A model generated the notes under the pieces. That model made no database searches, was not told the DNA's origin, and was given only the letters and a program-made list of their open reading frames with translations. From the NCBI RefSeq assembly GCF_003289965.1, contig NZ_QMBQ01000002.1, positions 806,001 through 870,000 on the forward strand: 64,000 nucleotides of DNA, in the 5' to 3' direction. Below, piece by piece: positions 25,543 to 35,059 of this stretch; the first letter of the stretch is position 1, and every line of letters begins with the position of its first letter. Origin of the DNA: Mesorhizobium atlanticum. Lineage in GTDB: Bacteria > Pseudomonadota > Alphaproteobacteria > Rhizobiales > Rhizobiaceae. The translations under genes were made by a program, and so were the position numbers.

Positions 25543-26883
25543 ATGACCTTCCTCAGCACAGTCAAGGCGATTGCCATCTCGGCGGCGCTGGCGGTGTCGG
25601 TGGCCTTGCCGGCCGCCCATGCCGACGAGCAATATTTCCCGCTGCAGAGCTATCGCGTCGGGCCCTATGCGGCCGGCGGCACCGGCTTCTTCGGCGGCTT
25701 CATCGACTATCTCAACCTGATCAACATCCGCGACGGCGGCGTCAACGGCGTCAAGCTGACCTGGGACGAGTGCGAGACCCAGTATGAGGTCGAGCGCGGC
25801 GTCGAATGCTACGAGCGTCAGAAGAGCCACGCGGGCGCGGCCGCCTGGAATCCGCTGTCGGTAGGCATCGCCTACGCCATGATCGACCGCATCACCGCCG
25901 ACAAGGTGCCGCTGATCACGGTCAATCACGGCCGCACCGACTCCACCGACGGGCGGGTCTTCCCTTATGTCTTCCCGCTGCTGCTCAATCCCTACAGCGA
26001 GACGTCCGGCATCGTGAACTACATCGCCGCCAAGGAAGGCGGCATCGACAAGCTGAAGGGCAAGAAGATCGTCGTGCTCTATCACGGCTCGCCCTATGGC
26101 AAGGAGACGATCCCGATCTATGAATTGCTGGCGCAGAAATACGGCTTCACCGTGCAGCAGATCGAGGTGCCGCACCCCGGCAACGAACAGCAGTCGCAAT
26201 GGCTGACGATCCGTCGGGCCAAGCCGGACTTCGTTGTGTTGCGCGGCTGGGGCGTGATGAACCCGGTGGCGCTGAAGACGGCGGTGAAGGTCGGCTATCC
26301 GGTCGACCACATCATCGGCAATGTCTGGTCGAATTCGGAAGAAGACGTCATCCCGGCCGGCGACGCGGCCAAGGGCTACACCGCCATCACCACGCAGGCT
26401 TCCGGCAACACCTATCCGGTGGTGCAGGAGATCGTGAAGACCGTCTACGGCGCCGGCAAGGGCAACCTCGAGGACAAGTCGCGTATCGGTTCGGTCTATC
26501 ATAACCTCGGCATCGTCAACGGCATCCTCAATGTCGAGGCGATCCGCATCGCGCAGGAGAAGTTCGGCCACCGCACGCTGACCGGCGACGAGGTGCGTTG
26601 GGGCTTCGAGCACCTTAAGCTCGACCCTGCCAAGGTCGAGGCGCTCGGCGCCAAGGACCTGTTCCACTCCATCAATGTCAGCTGGGACAACCACGAAGGC
26701 GAGGGCTACGTGACCTTCCAGCAGTGGGACGGCAAGAAGTGGAACGTCGTCTCCGACTGGATCGCCCCCGACTGGGCGTTGCTCAGGCCGATCATCGAAA
26801 AGTCGGCCGAAGCCTATGCGGCCGAGAAGGGCATCAAGCCGCGCACCGCAGCCGATGCCGAAGCGGTGGCCGCCACCAACTGA
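25543..26883 (+). CDS. LIV-type ABC transporter substrate-binding protein
   Basis: 446 residues with a signal peptide cut near PAAHADEQ. The mature protein is a type I periplasmic binding protein: FGGFIDYLNLINIRDGGVNG, TWDECETQYEVERGVECYER, IAYAMIDRITADKVPLITVN and KIVVLYHGSPYGKETIPIYE. It is longer than LivK/LivJ (about 370), with an extended C-terminus. Two Cys in the mature N-domain may pair. It lies between the permease and second ATPase genes, so it is the receptor of this transporter. Its ligand is not obvious, but the surrounding genes point to a sulfone or sulfonate. Confidence 0.88.
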   Translation: MTFLSTVKAIAISAALAVSVALPAAHADEQYFPLQSYRVGPYAAGGTGFFGGFIDYLNLINIRDGGVNGVKLTWDECETQYEVERGVECYERQKSHAGAAAWNPLSVGIAYAMIDRITADKVPLITVNHGRTDSTDGRVFPYVFPLLLNPYSETSGIVNYIAAKEGGIDKLKGKKIVVLYHGSPYGKETIPIYELLAQKYGFTVQQIEVPHPGNEQQSQWLTIRRAKPDFVVLRGWGVMNPVALKTAVKVGYPVDHIIGNVWSNSEEDVIPAGDAAKGYTAITTQASGNTYPVVQEIVKTVYGAGKGNLEDKSRIGSVYHNLGIVNGILNVEAIRIAQEKFGHRTLTGDEVRWGFEHLKLDPAKVEALGAKDLFHSINVSWDNHEGEGYVTFQQWDGKKWNVVSDWIAPDWALLRPIIEKSAEAYAAEKGIKPRTAADAEAVAATN

Positions 26884-26955
26884 TCCAACGGACCGGGCGC
26901 CGGACTATACTGCGACGCCCGGTCATCCACTTCGCAGACATCAGGGAAGCGCGCG

Positions 26956-27744
26956 ATGCCGGGCAATGACGTCATCCTCGCCGTGGACAATATCCACGCC
27001 ACCTACAATCACGCCATCACGGCGTTGCACGGCGTCAGCTTCGAGATCAGGCAAGGCGAGATGCTGGCGCTGCTCGGCGCCAACGGCGCCGGCAAGACCA
27101 CCACGCTGAAAGCTGTCTCCAACCTGCTGCCGGCCGAGCGTGGCCAGATCAACGCAGGCACCATCCGCTACGATGGCCTGGACGTCTCGCGGCGAAAGCC
27201 GGGCGACCTGGTGCGCGCCGGGCTCGTCCAGGTGCTGGAAGGCCGCCACTGCTTCAAGAGCCTGAGCGTCGAGGAGAACCTGGTTTCCGGTGGCATCGGC
27301 CGCAGCGGCAGCCGCGCCGAGATCAATCGGGATCTGGAACGGGTCTATGCCTATTTCCCCCGCCTGCGGGAAAAGCGCCGGACCTTGTCGGGGCTGACCT
27401 CGGGCGGCGAACAGCAGATGACGGCAATCGGCCGGGCGCTGATGTCGCGACCGCGCCTGCTTGTCCTCGATGAACCGTCGATGGGGCTTGCCCCGCTCAT
27501 CGTCCAGGACATCTTCCAGACGCTTAGAAAGCTGAACCGAGAGGCCGGCCTGTCGATTCTGGTCGCCGAGCAGAATTCGGCGGTCGCGCTTGGCTATGCC
27601 GACCATGCGACGGTGCTCGAGAACGGGGTCTCGGTTCTCTCCGGCGCCGCCGCCAGCCTGCGCCAGCGCGAGGATGTGCGCGCCTTCTATCTCGGACAAC
27701 AGCCTTCGCCCGCCCAACCAACCCATCTCCACGCCGTCGTGTGA
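26956..27744 (+). CDS. LIV-type ABC transporter ATP-binding protein (LivF-like)
   Basis: 262 residues with Walker A GANGAGKTT, Q-loop GLVQVLEGRHCF, signature LTSGGEQQMTAIGRAL (SGGEQQ), Walker B LLVLDEPSMGLAP and switch VAEQNSAVALG. This is the usual LivF pattern, except that VPEGR is VLEGR here. It completes a five-gene importer (two ATPases, two permeases, one receptor) and is followed after 24 bp by the sfnB-like gene. Confidence 0.92.
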   Translation: MPGNDVILAVDNIHATYNHAITALHGVSFEIRQGEMLALLGANGAGKTTTLKAVSNLLPAERGQINAGTIRYDGLDVSRRKPGDLVRAGLVQVLEGRHCFKSLSVEENLVSGGIGRSGSRAEINRDLERVYAYFPRLREKRRTLSGLTSGGEQQMTAIGRALMSRPRLLVLDEPSMGLAPLIVQDIFQTLRKLNREAGLSILVAEQNSAVALGYADHATVLENGVSVLSGAAASLRQREDVRAFYLGQQPSPAQPTHLHAVV

Positions 27745-27768
27745 ACCGAAATCCCAAGGAGCCATGAA

Positions 27769-29016
27769 ATGACTGTGTCAAACGTCAAGACCGACAAAGC
27801 AGCGGCCGCCGTTCCACCGGTGCCGCGTCCGGCTACCGCCGCGCATATCATAAAGGACGACGCCGAAGCGATCGCGGTCGCGCATCGCCTTGCGGCCGAG
27901 TTTGTCAAGGATTCCTCCAAGCGCGATCGCGAGCGGATCTGGCCGGTGGCCGAGCTCGACCAGTTCTCGCAGAGCGGTCTGTGGTCGATCAATGTGCCGA
28001 AGGCGTTCGGCGGCCCCGAAGTGTCCTATGCGACCCTGGCCAAGGTGGTCGAGATCATCTCCGCGGCCGATTCCTCGATCGGCCAGATCGCACAGAACCA
28101 CCTCGGTGTCGTCGCGGCCATCCGCACCGTCTCCGACAAAGACCAGCAGGCGCTGCTGTTCGCCGAAGTGCTGAAGGGGACGCGGTTCGGCAACGCCTTT
28201 TCCGAATTCGGCTCCAAGCGCGCCGCCGATTTCGAGACCAAGTTCACCGACGCCGGCGACCATGTCATCGTCAACGGCCAGAAATTCTATTCCTCCGGCG
28301 CGCTGCTTGCCCATCTGGTGCCGATCGTGGCGCTCGACGACGAGGGCCGCGCCTGGTACGCGATCGCCGATCGTGGCGCGCCGGGACTGACGGTGATCGA
28401 CGACTGGTCGAGCTTCGGCCAGCGCACGACGCTGTCGGGCACCGTCATCATCGACAACGTCAAGGTGCCGAAGACGCATCTCGTTCCGGGCTACAAGGGT
28501 TACGACAAGCCGACCGCAGACGGCGCCATCTTCCAGATTATCCAGGTGGCGGTGGACACCGGCATAGCACAGGCGGCGATCGACGAGACGGTCAACTTCG
28601 TCAGGACCAGGAGCCGCGCCTGGATCGACAGCGGCGTCGACAATGCCTGGGACGATCCCTACACGATCCAGGCCATCGGCGACCTGACGCTCCGGCTGCA
28701 TGCGGCCCAGGCGCTGCTGGAAAAGGCCGGCCACGCCATCGACCGCGCAGTCGCCGAGCCGACAGCCGAGAGCGTCGCGCATGCGCAGATCGTCACTGCG
28801 GAAGCGAAGATCCTGTCGACCGAGATCGCGATCGCGGCGACCAACAAGCTGTTCGAACTGGCGGGCACGCGCTCGACGCTCGCCGAGCACAATCTCGACC
28901 GCCACTGGCGCAATGCGCGCACCCACACGCTGCACGATCCGGTGCGCTGGAAATATTCGATCCTCGGCAAGTATTTCCTCAACGGCGAGAACCCGCCGTT
29001 GCACGCCTGGAGCTGA
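27769..29016 (+). CDS. SfnB family sulfur acquisition oxidoreductase
   Basis: 415 residues of the acyl-CoA dehydrogenase fold, in the SfnB/DszC-like branch. Marks are GLWSINVPKAFGGPEVSY, ISAADSSIGQIAQNHLGV, GNAFSEFGSKR, NGQKFYSSGALLAHLV, and the C-terminal NKLFELAGTRSTLAEHNLDR, HWRNARTHTLHDPVRWKYS. The catalytic Glu of acyl-CoA dehydrogenases is absent, as in flavin-dependent oxygenases of this branch. It probably acts as an FMNH2-dependent monooxygenase or desulfurisation partner in the sulfone pathway. GGAG 9 bp upstream supports the start. Confidence 0.9.
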   Translation: MTVSNVKTDKAAAAVPPVPRPATAAHIIKDDAEAIAVAHRLAAEFVKDSSKRDRERIWPVAELDQFSQSGLWSINVPKAFGGPEVSYATLAKVVEIISAADSSIGQIAQNHLGVVAAIRTVSDKDQQALLFAEVLKGTRFGNAFSEFGSKRAADFETKFTDAGDHVIVNGQKFYSSGALLAHLVPIVALDDEGRAWYAIADRGAPGLTVIDDWSSFGQRTTLSGTVIIDNVKVPKTHLVPGYKGYDKPTADGAIFQIIQVAVDTGIAQAAIDETVNFVRTRSRAWIDSGVDNAWDDPYTIQAIGDLTLRLHAAQALLEKAGHAIDRAVAEPTAESVAHAQIVTAEAKILSTEIAIAATNKLFELAGTRSTLAEHNLDRHWRNARTHTLHDPVRWKYSILGKYFLNGENPPLHAWS

Positions 29017-29122
29017 TCGCGCCGGCCCGCCGAGGCCGGCAGGCCTCGGCCACGCTTTCGCCAAGCGGCGGCCGGCAGGGCCGCCCAAATGTCAATCCGG
29101 AGCACCCTTGGAGGTCCGTTCC

Positions 29123-29880
<758 letters not shown>

Positions 29881-29883
<3 letters not shown>

Positions 29884-29983
29884 AGCAATTCCAGGAAAAG
29901 TGTGAGCGGTTTTCCGTCCGGAATTGCGCAAAAACAAGTAGCTAGTGCGTCTCACCGTTTCCGTGAAACGGTGAGACGCACTA
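29881..29983. repeat. Rhizobiales-type palindromic intergenic repeat, copy B
   Basis: Same element as at 2022-2124 in the opposite orientation. One half is a perfect 19-bp hairpin, 29943-29961 paired with 29965-29983 around CGT. The other half carries AGCAATTCC...GGAATTGC. The terminal TAA is also the stop codon of the SDR fragment. Confidence 0.85.
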
Positions 29984-30575
29984 GCCGCCGAGACCGAAAA
30001 TTTCCGACGACGACGTAGCTGAAGTTGCTCAGGCTGCCTTTGAGGCAGCCAACGACATTCCGCCTTGCAGCTGAGTTTGTCTCTGATCAGGAATACGGCG
30101 ACATCCGCCGAAGCGGCGGTGATCCTCATGTTGCACCCCAGCTTGCGCGCAGGGTTGACGAATGCCCAGCCGCAGGCGCGGGCCATCATCACGCTGTCCG
30201 GGATGTCCTTGAGCGATATGCCGGCCGCCGTTTGCGCGGCGGAAATGCCGAGCAGACCGATCCCTGTCGCCATTTTGCGTCTTCAGGGCGGCACCGGCCG
30301 CGGTCGTTGGATATCCGCCGGAACCGCAATCGCCTGGCGCCGTCAATTCGAGTTCATCGGCAAGGAAAGGGCTGCTGCTTCGGTTTCGGCGAAGCAAAGG
30401 ACAGAAAAAGACTTCTTTTGGCGAACCCGGTCCGGATGCTTTTTTGCGGGACCTAGAACACGCTAGGCCCGCCTGGGAGGCGACGCATAACAAGAGAGCG
30501 GCTGCGAAACACCGCCTGGCTTAGGCCACTTGAATGGGCCGATGCCAGCAGCAACAGCCATGGGGAACCACGACA
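29984..30575. other. Gene-poor interval
   Basis: About 590 bp with no gene I can support. A minus-strand frame from about 30273 (starting MATGIGLLGISAAQTAAGIS, continuing ARACGWAFVNPARKLGCNMR) looks protein-like for roughly 75 codons but runs into the repeat without a stop, so it may be another decayed gene. A hairpin with arms GCGGGACCTAG/CTAGGCCCGC lies at 30446-30472; it is preceded rather than followed by a T run on the plus strand. The end must hold the promoter of the next ABC operon. Confidence 0.5.
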
Positions 30576-31559
30576 ATGAAGACATTCCGAAATTGCCTGA
30601 TGACCGCGGTCAGCGCGGGCCTGCTGGGCTTGGGGCTTGCCGCTCCTGCCGACGCCGGCGCCATTCGCCTCGGCATGACCACCTGGGTGGGCTACGGGCC
30701 GCTGTTTCTTGCCCGCGACCTCGGCTACTTCAAGGAGGCCGGCGTCGATGTCGATCTGAAAGTGATCGAAGAATCGGCGCTCTATATGGCGGCGGTCGCC
30801 GGCGGCGATCTCGATGGCGCGGCATCCACAGTCGACGAACTGATGAAGTACCGCTCCGACGACCTCTGCTTCAAATATGTCGTGGCGCTTGACGACAGCC
30901 ACGGCGGCGACGGCGTCGTCACGCAGGCCGACGTCAAGTCGCTCAAGGATTTGAAGGGCCAGCCCGTCGCCCTGAACGAGGGCTCCGTTTCCGAATTCTG
31001 GTTCAACGTGCTCCTGAAAAAGGAAGGCATGACAGAGGACGATGTCAGCGTCACCAACATGACCGCCGACGATGCCGCGACGGCCTTCATCGCCGGCCAG
31101 GTTCCGGCCGCCGTGACCTGGGAGCCGCACCTGACCGAAGTCCGCAAGGGCGGCAAGGGCAAGGTGCTGATCGACTCCACGACGACGCCTGGCCTGATCG
31201 TCGACGTGATCGCGCTCAAATGCGACCTGATCGAGAAGCATCCCGAAGATGTGAAGGCTTTGATCAAGGCCTATTACAAGGCGGTCGAATACATCAAGAC
31301 CAATCCGGAAAAGGCCTACGAGGTCATGGCCAAGGGCATCGGCGGCTATCTCGAGAAGCCCGAGGATTTTGCGGCCGGCGCCCAGGGCGTGCGCTACTAC
31401 GACCGCGCCCGCAACCTGGAATTCTTCGGCACGCCGGAAAAGAGCGAGGCGTCCGACCTGGTGAACTTCGCCCAGGACATCTGGGGCAAGGCCGGCAAGC
31501 TCAAGATGACGATCGACGCGAAGACCATCCTCGACACCGATTTCATCAAGGAACAGTGA
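30576..31559 (+). CDS. ABC transporter substrate-binding protein, NrtA/SsuA/TauA type
   Basis: 327 residues with a signal peptide ending near APADAGA. The mature start IRLGMTTWVGYGPLFLARDL and GYFKEAGVDVDLKVIEE is the hallmark of the nitrate/sulfonate/taurine receptor family (PF09084/PF13379). Later AVTWEPHLTEVRKGGKGKVL closes the second lobe. The ATG at 30576 gives the correct signal peptide. It is followed by permease and ATPase genes, completing an importer. The neighbouring organosulfur module makes a sulfonate plausible, but the downstream amine/amide cluster is equally possible. Confidence 0.9.
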   Translation: MKTFRNCLMTAVSAGLLGLGLAAPADAGAIRLGMTTWVGYGPLFLARDLGYFKEAGVDVDLKVIEESALYMAAVAGGDLDGAASTVDELMKYRSDDLCFKYVVALDDSHGGDGVVTQADVKSLKDLKGQPVALNEGSVSEFWFNVLLKKEGMTEDDVSVTNMTADDAATAFIAGQVPAAVTWEPHLTEVRKGGKGKVLIDSTTTPGLIVDVIALKCDLIEKHPEDVKALIKAYYKAVEYIKTNPEKAYEVMAKGIGGYLEKPEDFAAGAQGVRYYDRARNLEFFGTPEKSEASDLVNFAQDIWGKAGKLKMTIDAKTILDTDFIKEQ

Positions 31560-31650
31560 GCCTTCGAAACTGACAGGGTCGGTCCCCTCGGGGCCGGCCC
31601 TGTTTTCTCGAAAGCCAGAGTTTCGCGCTTAAATCAACGGAGGCCATCCT

Positions 31651-32454
31651 ATGGCACAGAGGCGGACGGCGTGGACACGCCTGACGACCCCCTTCGCCAA
31701 CATTCCCGCCACCACCGCAACCACGCTCGCACTAGCGATGTGGATAGCCGTGATCGGCGGATGGGCCCTTCTGTCCTACGGGCGCGTCGTGCCGAACATG
31801 TTCCTGCCGACGCCCGGAACCGTGCTGCAAACTGCCTATCGCATGTCGCTCGACGGCAGTCTTTTCTATCACACTTTCACCAGCGCAAAGGTGGTGATCC
31901 TCGGCTTCATCGTATCCTCGCTGATCGCGGTGCCGCTGGGGCTGTGGATGGGCACCTACCGGGCGGTGCAGGCGCCGCTCGAGCCGCTGGTCAACTTCAT
32001 CCGCTACCTGCCGGTGACCTCCTTCGTGCCGCTGTTCATCCTGTGGATCGGCATCGGTATCGAGCAGCGTATCGCGGTCATCTTCTTCGGCACCTTCTTC
32101 CAGCAGCTGGTGATGATCTCCGACTGCGCGCGCAGCGTCTCGCGGGACCTGGTCAACGCCTCCTATACTTTGGGCACCAAACGCTCGGAAGCGGTGTGGC
32201 ACGTCATTTTCCCAGCCGCGCTTCCGGCGATCCTCGACACGCTTCGCGTCACCATGGGCTGGGCCTGGACATACCTCGTCGTGGCCGAACTCGTGGCGGC
32301 TTCGAGCGGCCTCGGCTATATCAGCCTCAAGGCGATGCGCGGCTTCCAGGTCGATGTGATCTTCATGGCGATCGCGGCGATCGGGCTTCTGGGCCTCATC
32401 ACCGACACGGCATTCCGCATTCTGAGGGCAAGGGTCGCGCCATGGGCACCTTGA
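31651..32454 (+). CDS. ABC transporter permease, SsuC/TauC type
   Basis: 267 residues with about six membrane helices. Family marks: LPTPGTVLQTAYRM, VVILGFIVSSLIAVPLGLWM, PLVNFIRYLPVTSFVPLFIL and the EAA loop around DLVNASYTLGTKRSEAVWHV. It is 91 bp after the receptor gene, with GGAGG upstream. The ATPase gene overlaps its 3' end. Confidence 0.93.
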   Translation: MAQRRTAWTRLTTPFANIPATTATTLALAMWIAVIGGWALLSYGRVVPNMFLPTPGTVLQTAYRMSLDGSLFYHTFTSAKVVILGFIVSSLIAVPLGLWMGTYRAVQAPLEPLVNFIRYLPVTSFVPLFILWIGIGIEQRIAVIFFGTFFQQLVMISDCARSVSRDLVNASYTLGTKRSEAVWHVIFPAALPAILDTLRVTMGWAWTYLVVAELVAASSGLGYISLKAMRGFQVDVIFMAIAAIGLLGLITDTAFRILRARVAPWAP

Positions 32455-33335
32455 TCATGAACGCATCCTCGCAAACCGCAGCCGGATCAAGGGTAGTGAT
32501 GACCGAAACCATCAAGGCGAACAATCCGGACGGCATTGCCCATGCAGCCGGCGACCAGCGTTCGGCGGGCACCACGATGGCCATCGAGGACGTGACATTG
32601 CGCTATGGCGACGCCAACGGCGTGCTGGCGCTGGACGATGTGTCGCTGAAGGTCGCCAAGAACGAATTCTGCGTCATCGTCGGCCCTTCGGGGTGCGGCA
32701 AATCCAGCCTGCTCTATCTCGCGGCCGGTCTCAACGACGCGACCTCCGGCAGCATCAGGGTGGACGGCAGGGAAGTGATCGAACCGGGTCCCGACAGGGG
32801 CATGGTGTTCCAGAGCTACACCTTGTTTCCCTGGCTCACGGTGCGCGCCAACATCGAATATGGACCCAAGCGCAAGGGCCTGCCGGCGGAACAGCGCAAG
32901 CAGATCGTCGACCAGTATCTCGACGAGGTCGGCCTCGCGCCCTTCGCGGATCACTATCCCGCGCAGCTTTCCGGCGGCATGAAGCAGCGCGTGGCGATCG
33001 CGCGCGCCCTTGCCAACGATCCGGCCGTGCTGCTGATGGACGAGCCGTTCGGCGCGCTCGACAGCCAGACGCGCGGCACCATGCAGAAGCTGCTGCTGCG
33101 TGTCTGGGAGCGGCAGCAGAAGACGGTGCTTTTCGTCACTCACGACATCGACGAGGCGCTGGTGCTGGGCGATCGCGTCCTGGTGATGACGGCGCGACCC
33201 GGCAAGATCAAGGCCGAGATCAAGGTCGACATCCCGCGGCCGCGCTCGATGGACGTGATCCTCGAACCCGACTTCATCGCGCTCAAGCGCCGCATCCTCG
33301 GCCTCCTGCACGACGAGATCGACGAGGATCACTGA
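32442..33335 (+). CDS. ABC transporter ATP-binding protein, SsuB/TauB type
   Basis: 297 residues if started at 32442 (MGTLIMNASS), overlapping the permease gene by 13 bp; 32457 is an alternative ATG. The 45-residue N-terminal extension precedes the ATPase, which has Walker A GPSGCGKSS, Q-loop VFQSYTLFPW, signature [15 protein letters not shown], Walker B LLMDEPFGALD and switch His in FVTHDIDEAL. It energises the importer with the receptor and permease encoded upstream. Confidence 0.92.
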   Translation: MGTLIMNASSQTAAGSRVVMTETIKANNPDGIAHAAGDQRSAGTTMAIEDVTLRYGDANGVLALDDVSLKVAKNEFCVIVGPSGCGKSSLLYLAAGLNDATSGSIRVDGREVIEPGPDRGMVFQSYTLFPWLTVRANIEYGPKRKGLPAEQRKQIVDQYLDEVGLAPFADHYPAQLSGGMKQRVAIARALANDPAVLLMDEPFGALDSQTRGTMQKLLLRVWERQQKTVLFVTHDIDEALVLGDRVLVMTARPGKIKAEIKVDIPRPRSMDVILEPDFIALKRRILGLLHDEIDEDH

Positions 33336-33354
33336 GAGCGACCTCAAGGAAACA

Positions 33355-33397
33355 GTTGAGGGCAGTTCGGCGGGCAAAACGTTGAACTGCCCTCAAC
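33355..33397. terminator. Perfect inverted repeat between convergent genes
   Basis: GTTGAGGGCAGTTC (33355-33368) and GAACTGCCCTCAAC (33384-33397) pair perfectly over 14 bp with a 15-nt loop, between the convergent ATPase and GMC genes. No T run follows, so it is either a shared transcription end or a stability element. Confidence 0.6.
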
Positions 33398-33416
33398 GTT
33401 TGAAAGCGGAGGATAC

Positions 33417-35036
33417 CTACCTTTGGCCGTTGCGCGCCGAGTCAAGGATCATCTCGGAAGCTTTCTGCCCGATCATCATGCTTGGCGCATTGGTGTTGCC
33501 GCCGATCAGCTTCGGCATGACCGAAGCATCCGCGACGCGAAGCCCTTCGACGCCCCGCACCTTCAGCGTTGCCGGATCGACGACGGCCATGTCGTCCGTT
33601 CCCATCTTGCAGGTCCCGACCGGGTGATAGACGGTCAGCGCCTCGGCGCGCAGATAGGCGAGGATCTCGTCGTCGCTGCGGACATCCTTGCCCGGAAGCA
33701 TCTCCTTGCCTCGTATCGCGTCGAATTCGGATGAGGCAAAAATCCGGCGCGCGATCTTGATGCCTTCGACCAGCACCATGGCGTCGTCTTCATGCGTGAA
33801 GAAACGGTGGTCGATCAGAACATCCCGGCGAGCACTGTTCCGCGACAGCTTGATCTCGCCTGCGCTTTTCGGCCTGAGCACGCATGTGTGAATGGCATAG
33901 CCATGGCCGTATTCGATCAGCCTGCCGCGATGGCTGCGATAGCCCGGCACGAAGTGGAACTGGATGTCGGGAAGCCCGTTCGCGTGCCTGGTCTTGGCGA
34001 AGCCGCCGGCCTCGACATAGTTGGTGGTGAGCATGCCCCTGCGGCGCGCGAAATACTGGAAGGGCGCGGCGGCGATGCGCGGCAGATTGGCAAGCGACAG
34101 GCCGAGCGTCCTGGTGCTTTTGGAGCGCACGGTGATCATGCCGTCGACATGGTCCTGCAGGTTCTTGCCGACGCCCGGCAGGTCGAGGACCGGCGCGATG
34201 CCGATCGCTTGGAGTTCCGCAGCGGGACCGATCCCCGAGGCCATCAGGATCCTGGGCGAGTTGATGGCGCCGGCCGACAGCACGATCTCGCGGCTGGCCG
34301 AGAGTGTCTTTTGTCGGCCGTCATGCAGCACGCGCAGCCCCGTGGCGCGCCCGTCGGCGATGACAAGATCGATCACCTCGCATTGGCTGAGCAGCGTCAG
34401 GTTCCTGCGATGAAGCACCGGACGCATGAAGGCGCTGAAGCTGCTGAAGCGCTGCCCGCGATCCTGCGTGACGTTGTAGATGCCGAGGCCGAACTGGCTC
34501 TCGGCATTGAAGTCGGTATTGGCGGGCAGGCCGGCGTTTTTCCCGGCCTTGACGAACATGCTTGAAAGCACGTTCGGATCGCGCGGATTGTCGACCAGCA
34601 GCTCACCGTCGGCACCATGATAGCGCGGATCCTGGGCAAGCAGATTGCGCTCCAGTTTCCTGAACACCGGCAGCACGTCACTATAGGCCCAGCCGGCGCA
34701 GCCGAGCTCTGCCCACTCGTCATAGTCCTCGGCCGCGCCGCGAATATAGACCATCGAGTTGATCGAGCTCGAGCCGCCCAGCGCCTTGCCGCGGTTGACC
34801 GGAATCCTGCGGTTGTTGAGCTGCGGTTGCGGCACGCCGACGAAACAATAGTCGTAGTTCGGATTGCCATAGAGCGACAGGATGCCGGCCGGCACCTTGA
34901 CCCGCAGGCTGTCGTCACTGCCGCCGGCCTCGATCAGGCACACTTTCACCGATGGATCGGCGCTCAGCCGATTGGCGACCACGCAACCGGCCGAACCCGC
35001 GCCGACGACGATGTAATCATATACCGGCGCTTCCAT
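33417..35036 (-). CDS. GMC family flavin oxidoreductase (choline dehydrogenase-like)
   Basis: 539 residues. The FAD motif YDYIVVGAGSAGCVVANRLS is at the N-terminus; GMC signatures are GKALGGSSSINSMVYIRGAA and VLSAGAINSPRILMASGIGP. The C-terminal catalytic pair is in VYHPVGTCKMG and GGNTNAPSMMIG (His and Asn). The start at 35036 begins MEAPVYDY; a longer frame upstream runs into the previous gene. It lies 23 bp after the amidohydrolase gene and is its partner in a leftward unit. Substrate is an alcohol, otherwise unknown. Confidence 0.93.
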   Translation of the reverse strand: MEAPVYDYIVVGAGSAGCVVANRLSADPSVKVCLIEAGGSDDSLRVKVPAGILSLYGNPNYDYCFVGVPQPQLNNRRIPVNRGKALGGSSSINSMVYIRGAAEDYDEWAELGCAGWAYSDVLPVFRKLERNLLAQDPRYHGADGELLVDNPRDPNVLSSMFVKAGKNAGLPANTDFNAESQFGLGIYNVTQDRGQRFSSFSAFMRPVLHRRNLTLLSQCEVIDLVIADGRATGLRVLHDGRQKTLSASREIVLSAGAINSPRILMASGIGPAAELQAIGIAPVLDLPGVGKNLQDHVDGMITVRSKSTRTLGLSLANLPRIAAAPFQYFARRRGMLTTNYVEAGGFAKTRHANGLPDIQFHFVPGYRSHRGRLIEYGHGYAIHTCVLRPKSAGEIKLSRNSARRDVLIDHRFFTHEDDAMVLVEGIKIARRIFASSEFDAIRGKEMLPGKDVRSDDEILAYLRAEALTVYHPVGTCKMGTDDMAVVDPATLKVRGVEGLRVADASVMPKLIGGNTNAPSMMIGQKASEMILDSARNGQR

Positions 35037-35059
35037 GCCAACCCCCAAAAGACGCGATG

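Noticed and set aside
30065..30466. A 133-codon plus-strand frame in the gene-poor interval
   Set aside because: No ribosome binding site, no recognisable domain, and a competing minus-strand frame of similar quality; left as unassigned sequence.
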